From Saccoglossus kowalevskii (taxonomy: Eukaryota; Hemichordata; Enteropneusta; Harrimaniidae), in assembly GCF_000003605.2 (NCBI RefSeq), contig NW_003140814.1:808370-819825 (forward strand): a stretch of 11,456 nt of DNA. Reading direction: 5' to 3'. The notes under the pieces are model-generated. The model was not told the origin of the DNA. It ran no database searches and saw only the letters and a program-made list of their open reading frames with translations. Of the stretch, positions 1-6,900 are shown in pieces. The translations under genes were made by a program, and so were the position numbers. Within the stretch, counting starts at the first letter, position 1. The number at the start of each line of letters is the position of its first letter.

Positions 1-211
1 GTTTGTTTTCATGATAATAAATTCTTTAAATTACGGTTAACCTTTGGGTTATATTTCTTTCAGATTTGTTAATTTTAGAATAATATTTTCAAATTTTTTC
101 TATACTGTGAATAAGATTGATTTCAGAGTGTGCATCACAACCTGTAGATTTATATCAGCTGACATGCTTCTTGTATAACATTGCTTTTATAAATTGATTT
201 TTTCCCTGTAG
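1..211 (+). other. 3' end of the last BRCA1 intron
   Basis: This AT-rich stretch has stops in all forward frames. It ends in a pyrimidine-rich tract (about 198-207) and an AG at 210-211, which is the acceptor used by the BRCA1 terminal exon. No other exon is visible in it. Confidence 0.75.
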
Positions 212-369
212 ATTTTTACAAGAAATATACAGCATTGGTTGTGAGCAGGGAGTGGATATTAGACAGTATTGCAAAATACACTGTCCAACCGTTATCTGAA
301 TATCTGCTTTGTGACGTACCAAGTAATCATATTGATGATGTTATCAATATTGACTCTGATAGTGAATAA
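212..369 (+). CDS. BRCA1: BRCA1 orthologue, last coding exon (C-terminal end of BRCT2), partial gene
   Basis: This exon encodes the last 52 residues of a tandem-BRCT protein. BRCA1 is a nuclear E3 ubiquitin ligase (with BARD1) acting in homologous recombination and checkpoint signalling. The acceptor AG is at 210-211 behind a pyrimidine tract, and the stop TAA is at 367-369. The first codon is split: only its last two bases (AT) lie in this exon. The core V-V-S-R-E-W-I-L-D-S-I-A matches human V-V-T-R-E-W-V-L-D-S-V-A. The BRCT signature Trp (human W1837) is at 253-255. R1835 and L1839, which help shape the phosphoserine-x-x-Phe pocket, are present. The exon starts nine residues before the V-V pair, in the same phase as human exon 24 (codon 1823). 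The tail after Y-L-L is longer and more acidic than the human one. Other BRCT proteins (BARD1, TOPBP1) fit less well. All upstream exons lie left of the window. Confidence 0.88.
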
Positions 370-818
370 GAATTATTCTAATATACTGTGTGATAAACCA
401 GATTTATTGATGATGTCATGCATATTTACTCAGTTTTTAATGCATTTTTAATCAGATTATTTTGTTGTGTATTTGAGTGTATTTAAAGGGGCACATTCAT
501 AAAACTTGATGATATTGACAGATATTATAATGAAAACCTTCATTGTGAAAACTTGTTGAAATCAAATAATGTATTTTCACAAATAGCGCCACCTAGATTT
601 GAAAAGTAAAATTTATTTTATTCACACAAAATTTTACTTATTGTTTGATGATCTAGGTTCATACCAATACCGATGGTTCATATCAACCGAATTGTTTCCT
701 GGCGCTGTAATGCCTGCTATTTACTAATCAGGCATATTTTTTGTTCTAGCAAGTGAATCAATTCATTTATTTGAAACAATTTCTGGTCACTGCTATCCAT
801 GTTCTTTCCAAAGTATTT

Positions 819-853
819 TATTGGAGATGCGCTTCTAATAGAGCAAATATGGT
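819..853. repeat. Short dispersed repeat, copy 1 (copy 2 at 8329-8362)
   Basis: Direct copy, with about six differences, of the segment downstream of TMIE. It runs straight into the BRCA1 poly(A) hexamer cluster and an ATTTTCGCT motif at 874-882 that is also found at the right end of the window. Confidence 0.6.
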
Positions 854-889
854 ATTAAAATTCAATAAAAATGATTTTCGCTAAATAAA
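854..889 (+). terminator. Clustered polyadenylation signals for BRCA1
   Basis: ATTAAA lies at 854-859 and AATAAA at 864-869 and 884-889, about 485-520 nt after the BRCA1 stop. Three hexamers within 36 nt make this the best candidate 3' end for the upstream gene. AT-rich DNA gives chance hexamers, so transcript data would be needed to confirm the cleavage site. Confidence 0.5.
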
Positions 890-1096
890 ATGCATGTATT
901 TAGGCCCAAATCAATGTAAACAAAAAGTTTAATTTTACTGGTGGCAATTGAACAGAATTTATATCTTTTAACTTGTATCCTATGACAATTTAGATTAGCC
1001 TGTCTTACTTTTATAACTACTACCAATATGAACTGACTGCCGATATGTACTTTTTTGAATAGACCGTAAATGCAAATAGCCACCAAGTTATTCGCA

Positions 1097-1134
1097 TCCA
1101 CCGTTTCAAAATCCATGGTCAAGAAAACGGTGGA
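1097..1134. repeat. Perfect 10-bp inverted repeat (hairpin)
   Basis: Arms TCCACCGTTT (1097-1106) and AAACGGTGGA (1125-1134) are perfectly complementary and flank an 18-nt loop that itself contains CCATGG. It is GC-richer than its surroundings. No flanking gene explains it, and it could be a fragment of an old mobile element. Confidence 0.6.
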
Positions 1135-1535
1135 CGAGGGAAGAATCGGACACAATTTGAAAGGCATTTGCATCTATGGTTTATTTTTATGTGATTTATA
1201 ATAAAAACATGGTTACTCATAGTACTTGACTATTTCTGTTATTTATTTTTTTTTATTTATTTTTTGATAGTTTGCTACCATTAAAAACAATACTCAGAAA
1301 TCCTTGAAATCCAGAGTTGTTGTAATGATCAAAATTCTAAGATAAAAATATATTGTCACCAAGCTAAGTTTGTTTGGGGACTTGTGCTAAAAAAATGATA
1401 TGTCGTGTTAAGTGGACTAAATATGACTTATGAAAAATGGGAGAATTTTATATATAAGTACAAGTTATTCATGGAATAATGGAATCCTATGGAAAGTTTT
1501 CCAAAATGCCCACTTTTTAGATTATTTTGCACATG

Positions 1536-1551
1536 TTTTTTTTTTTTTTTT
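1536..1551. repeat. Poly(T) tract (16 T)
   Basis: An uninterrupted run of 16 T in the intergenic region. It could be slippage-generated or, read on the minus strand, the A-tail of an old retroposed sequence. I found no target-site duplication. Confidence 0.8.
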
Positions 1552-3676
1552 GGAAATGCATCGTTTGGATGTACAGAGTGGGCCTTGTACATGGAATGTT
1601 TTTGATACATCAACTTTTGAAAAAATAGCGAATTAAGTTTTGGTTACTCGTCTTTTATCAGCCTGGGTGAACACTGAAGGGTGTTTATTGTCAAACTATT
1701 TCAGAAACAATGACGACAACTCAGCTGGCGAAGCAAGTGACTACAAAAATCTTGGTAATTTAAAAAGTGTTTTCCTCAAATTAAATTAGTCGAAAGGCTG
1801 CATATTAAAATATGTCAGTTCAAGACTATATTGTAGCGTAGATGTTATGCATATATTTGCACAGAAACATAATTCATAGCGTTGGACATTTGGGTTGATT
1901 TTGTAATTAACATTAAATGCACAGCAGGGTAGAGAAGGTGTCAACAGAGTTGTATTGTCTTGTTTCAAAACTGCTTTTGATGCTGTACACCTCCGTCATG
2001 AATCAGTTTATCTGATTTTTCGCAATGCATGGTTATGTCAAAATGCTTGAGAAGTGTGGCTCTTGACCTATATTCATTGAAAATATTTTATACTGGTTTG
2101 TAATATTCTTAAGCAATTGTTGACATTCAGTTCGGTGAATAGTTAAAGTGAATCAGAGTTGTGTCACAGTACTAGTAGCTTTGCCGATGTGCAGGCAGGA
2201 GGGAGGTTTCACTATAAATGGCATGGCTGTCTTTGGAATTACTTTGTACTTGCAACACAGTGACCTAGCTTAGAAAATGTCTATGAACTATATAATATTT
2301 GACGTACGTACAATAACAAAACATCAAACTGGAGTGAAATTTGGTGAGCTGGTATTTATAACCAATAAAATAGAAAAGAACCAACAGAAAGTTAGGAAAT
2401 GAAAAAAACAATTTTTTGTTACTAAGAATGTGTGCGTTTGCTCTTTGAATACAAAAGAACTATTAATCATATTAAATATGTTATTGTAGAGGCAAGTTTT
2501 GAAATTTTATGTGTGGATGGATAGATTTCATTGAAAAATTTGTTACATACATTTGGCCATGATGTACATCATTTTCTTTAAAATGACCGATTGGTGGCCA
2601 TTTTGTTTTAATGAATGCTGTTCTACAGCCGTATCTCTAACATTCTTTCTCTGATCATATTTGACGTTCTGATTAAAGATGGCTAGACAGTTAATGATTT
2701 AATGAAAAATCTGTATTAACCAAGAACTTAATATGTGGGGGTTGGGAAACGGAATCTTTAATCAGAATCGTTAATTCAGGGAACTGAGCAGGGAAAAACT
2801 CTCACTGTTGATTATGGAAAAACAAATTTACGGCAACATTACCTAAAAATTAAAAAATCAACCTGTAAAACCTTTCTTTTATGATAATTTAAAAAAAAAA
2901 TACATGTGCACTTTAATTACAAAAAAAAAATGCATTGGTGCCACATACTCAACTCTGGCTATATAGCATGTTTACGTCGTATACCGGTAGTAAAGAATTT
3001 ATATAGCATTGCGTGTAATTGCTGTTGAAATAACCAATTTAAATTCTAATAACTAATCTTCCATGCGAGTACTCTGTTTAATCAGACAGAAAATTAAAAC
3101 GGCATATACGGACTATATTCTAGTATTGGATTACTCAACTCGATCTAACTCTGGTGTTAATGATTGATGCTGTTAATTTCGCATCCAAATATTCACATTT
3201 GACAGCTTTACGGATAGAAGTGACTGGAACGTTTTTGACATAGGAATTTCCTGTAATTTTCTTATTCTTTATATATAGAAAAACAAGAAGTAATTGAACT
3301 AGTTCTTGAATTATGACCCTTATAGTTGTCATAGTTTTGAATTCAAAATGGCCACCAGATTAGGATGCTATAGAAATGACATTATTTCCATGGATACAGG
3401 TTTTATTATTTGCTCTTTTTCATTTTAAATCGCAAACAAAATTGTAGCAGGAAAAAATTTTCCTGGGATTCTAAAGATTTGGAGTTAAATTTTGTCTTTA
3501 TTCAATGCTATTATAGTAGTAAAAATTAAGCAGTTTACATTGATTGGATATTAAAATTTTTCTGCATTTTTGTCGCATCTTTTCCTAAATTCACAGAATA
3601 ATGTTTAGGCAAATCAGTCATGTACATAATATGTTAGTGATGAAAAAGTGTAGTGTAATTTGACGAGTGCATTCTG

Positions 3677-3694
3677 TATCATTAATTAAATTAA
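3677..3694. promoter_or_regulatory. Homeodomain/POU-like AT-rich site upstream of TMIE
   Basis: TATCATTAATTAAATTAA contains ATTAAT/TAATTA cores and resembles the Brn-3/POU4 type of site (CATTAAT). It lies about 145-160 bp before the TMIE start codon. POU4 factors drive mechanosensory hair-cell genes in vertebrates, but AT-rich DNA yields such matches by chance. This is a weak motif-level inference. Confidence 0.2.
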
Positions 3695-3834
3695 GTATAA
3701 ACATCATTTCTGCCAACTAATGTATCTAAATGACATCTAAACAATATTGCTGAATCTAGGTGATCAAACCGCTTGCTATATTTGAAATTATACAATTGTT
3801 GAACATATTTTCACTAAGCTAGAGGGTCATATAA

Positions 3835-3845
3835 CAATATGGCGG
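3835..3845 (+). promoter_or_regulatory. YY1-like motif near the TMIE start codon
   Basis: The bases around the start codon read A-A-T-A-T-G-G-C-G-G-C (about 3836-3846), which fits the YY1 consensus AAnATGGCGGC. In human promoters this motif often sits just downstream of the transcription start and overlaps the initiator ATG. If it works the same way here, the TMIE 5' UTR is very short. The match is seen directly; its function is inferred. Confidence 0.35.
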
Positions 3846-3925
3846 CATCCTTTTTAGTGAGAGTGTTTTTTACTCCATTATTTGTATACATTTCTCAATT
3901 TATAACATGCAGTGCGCAAAGTGAG
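3839..3925 (+). CDS. TMIE: TMIE exon 1: start codon and signal peptide
   Basis: Encodes residues 1-29. M-A-A-S then a basic residue (R8), a hydrophobic core (V-F-F-T-P-L-F-V-Y-I) and a small-residue end C-S-A-Q form a typical cleavable signal peptide, with cleavage likely after about residue 26. The exon ends on a complete codon (GAG, 3923-3925) before a strong donor GTAAGT at 3926, so the intron is phase 0. The human gene likewise confines its signal peptide to the first exon, as I recall it. Confidence 0.85.
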
Positions 3926-6900
3926 GTAAGTGGACATTTATTGTAAACTACCTTAGCATGAATAATTGATTTCTCCCTATTTTTTTTTAAACCAAGAGAG
4001 AGAAAAACACTTTTGTTCAATATAAAATACAGTCAAAATTGTGTAAACAATAGGTATAATAATATGAGGATTGATAAATTGAATGGTCTTTTATTCTATG
4101 TGTTTTTCACATTAAAATTGTGTTCATAATATTACTATTTTAATGAATTTATTGATCTTGTCTTTGAGGACTGATCACCATGGCAACTGTTCCTATTAAT
4201 AAACGTGCACAATATTGATGCATTTAATTAGGAGCATGTTTCCCTATTTACTTGTTTCTTTTAAGTATATTATGTGACGCACTATAAACAATTATAACAG
4301 TTTTTTCATGAAATTACCAGAAAATGACTTAAGAGAAATGCACATTTTGATAACATGCTCTTAATACATCCAGTTTTACTCAGTATGTTTGTTTTGCTCT
4401 CTCTGGCTGTTTACTTGAACCTTCACTTTCATCAAATATTTGCGTATTGGTTTTTTAAGGACAGTACAACTGAAAACCCAAGTGTTAAGTTTACTGAGAT
4501 TGATGTATGGGGATTCCGACTATGGCAGGTTGCAGGTATGGTCTTGGCGGCTATTCTTGTCTGCAGTAAGTATAATTTACATATATTAAAATTTGAACCA
4601 AACTGTACATGTTGCAATATAAAAAAGATGTTACATAACTGATAATTGACTTGCAGTGAGTAAACCCCTCGATTTCATGATGTAAAAAGATGTTTTTGTA
4701 AAAAAAAAAATTAAATTTACTGTGAATGAGTTTTTATTGCTGTATAAATTTTACATTTGCGAGCAGTAAAAAAGACATAGTTAAACATAAAACTAGTGAT
4801 TATTTTTATTCAATTCAATTCTATTCAATTTTCTAATTCTTTTGCAATTGAACTTGATTCATTACCAACATTCCACTCTCATGAAAAAAATGCGTTACAG
4901 CTCATCCTGGTTTTGACGTCTAAAGTTTCTTTCCTAAAGGGCCCCATCACAGGGATTTTTTCCTGTTTCCTGCCAAAACACCGTCAAAAAGAAGATTGAA
5001 AAAAAAAGAAAAAAAAAAAAAACAGAAACCATCGGTTTTGTAATTGTATTTTATTCCAGGCAAAAGTTACTCCAAAAGCATACCTGTTTGTAAATGACAA
5101 TAGCTTTAATAATGTGTTCTTCCCTATGAGTAGGGGTTGGTCGCATTTCCAACAAAACAATATTGCCAAACCAAATAAGTCATCGGATGCAATAATGAAA
5201 ATGAAACGGTTGTATTGCTCTTGCTTTTATACATTGTACACATTCATTAATAACCATTGCCATATTGTTGCATTTTAGTCAAATATAGATACCTGCTTTT
5301 TTTTTACTCGGTATTCATGATTCTGTAACGCAGTGTCAACATTGCCACGATTGAAAGTATTGATTAGCATTTGGTATTTGCTTCCTGAAAAAAAAAATAT
5401 ACTCAGACATGAAATTCTGCCAGCCATGTCAAATTCTCCTTATCCTCGGGGGCGGACATCCGGGCATTTTCACCGCCTGGCAACCCGCAGCGGTGAAAAC
5501 AAAGGCCCAAAACTCGCAGAAAACGGTACTTTGTGATGATTGTTGAGTCTCCTCTGAACAGTGTAACAAGATTAGCCCTACGTGTATAACATATATAAAT
5601 TTGGTTGTTCGGAATTACTTCAAAGTTGAGTTTGTGTTGTTTTCTTGAATTTTCACCGGCTCGACCGGCGTTCCACAGCAGCGTGCACAGAGCCCATAGA
5701 AATGCATGGTACAGTGGTGCGCGTCGCAGCAACGTAGAACGTCTTGTGGCGTAGCTCCGCCCCCGAGGATTGGATCTACCAGTAATATTCAAAATATGCT
5801 TTAAAACCCTTAAGTATGTGCATTACTGGTACATATAGTTTTTAAAAATTGGTAACAACATTATTGGATTTTAAAGATATTTCTTTGAGGTGTCTTCTTT
5901 ACGTCAGTTAAAGCGAAGGGATCATTACCCACGCATACACAGGAATTGAGTCTTAGTAATGATTATAACGCATACTAAAAACACAAAGGCTCATGGTTAG
6001 ACACTTATTTGTATAAACAAAGACACATTATGGCTGGCTGCATGTGCAGATGATGACTCCCTTGCTATAAGTTTCTGTATGCATTAGTTTAAACAACCTG
6101 GTTTGCAGTGCGCCCTCTGTATCGATACAACTAGTTATGCTCACTCCCTGACATGCAAATGATGCAACAGAAAATCATACAACGGTATTACCGGTATAGT
6201 AATCTTGAAAAACATCTTACTATATAGTTATGGAATTTTTTTTAAATGAAATTCACATGACATAAACAAAATAAGTATGAAAACAACAAACAACACCGCA
6301 ACAATAGTTTAGTTTGCGGTCCTACTAATTAGTGCACTGGTACGTGTGGGATTGTCGCGTGTCACAAGTAGTCACAAAGCCGACTTGACTTTTTGGATTC
6401 CGGCATACTGCTGATATGTACATTTTCATGAAATTTCATTTACATATTACCTGGTAGTGCATGTCACAAAGCTAGGGCTTATAAAAATGATCAGCTTTCA
6501 TTCAAATTAAATAATTTAATAGTGATAGGCTAAACAGTGTCTATGCCCATAATGTGCACATGTATTCACGTGACATAACAACTGTGACTGCTCAAATACT
6601 CAAAATAAGGCGCTTGCTGATTGGATAATGTTGACTATTAACTAGAACTAATGTTGATATCAAAATACCATTGCCGGATTGGTCAATTTGAATTCAAACA
6701 TTTATTTTGATTAATAAAAAGGTATATTTATATAACATTTATAACAATCACAGCTTTATGCTCTTATTGTAATAGAACAAATATAGTTCCAAGTTTTTTA
6801 ATCATGTTTGTCTTTTCATTGCAGTTGTGATTGCGTGCTGCTTCTCCCAGAAACGAATTCCCAGAACAAAGAAAGAAATTGAAGCGAGGCATAAAAAGAG

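Larger units (their letters stand above)
370..889 (+). other. Putative BRCA1 3' UTR
   Basis: This stretch follows the BRCA1 stop, is AT-rich and has no coding potential. It ends at a cluster of poly(A) hexamers (854-889), which suggests a 3' UTR of about 0.5 kb. Its distal part (819-853) carries a 35-bp segment that recurs downstream of TMIE. The UTR extent is inferred from the hexamers only. Confidence 0.5.
890..3838. other. Intergenic region between BRCA1 and TMIE
   Basis: About 2.9 kb of AT-rich DNA with only short, unconvincing reading frames. It holds a 10-bp-arm hairpin at 1097-1134, a 16-T run at 1536-1551, a weak micro-exon candidate at 1705-1754, A-runs near 2890-2930, and a 14-bp inverted pair at 2592-2605 and 3344-3357. 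The last few hundred bases must contain the TMIE promoter and 5' UTR, but I see no convincing TATA box or Inr there. Confidence 0.6.
4566..6824 (+). other. TMIE intron 2
   Basis: A 2,259-nt phase-1 intron (GTAAGT ... TTGCAG) with no supported gene. It contains an ATTCA microsatellite (4808-4830), an A-rich run (4999-5022), a GC-rich MITE-like element (5442-5770) and a TACCGGTA palindrome near 6189. Short reading frames in it look like chance. Confidence 0.8.

Noticed and set aside
862-1173. 103-codon minus-strand open frame downstream of BRCA1
   Set aside because: No recognisable domain, low-complexity Ile/Val/Leu composition, overlaps the BRCA1 poly(A) cluster and a hairpin; most likely chance or repeat-derived.
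4796-4999. 67-codon plus-strand frame in TMIE intron 2
   Set aside because: It starts in the ATTCA microsatellite and ends at the A-rich tract; chance frame.
5403-5792. 129-codon minus-strand open frame in TMIE intron 2
   Set aside because: It covers the whole MITE-like element almost exactly and is Arg/Leu-rich from GC-rich repeat DNA. No transposase motif is present.
6189-6196. TACCGGTA palindrome, also at 2982-2989
   Set aside because: Eight-base palindromes recur by chance and in repeats; no further shared flank was found.
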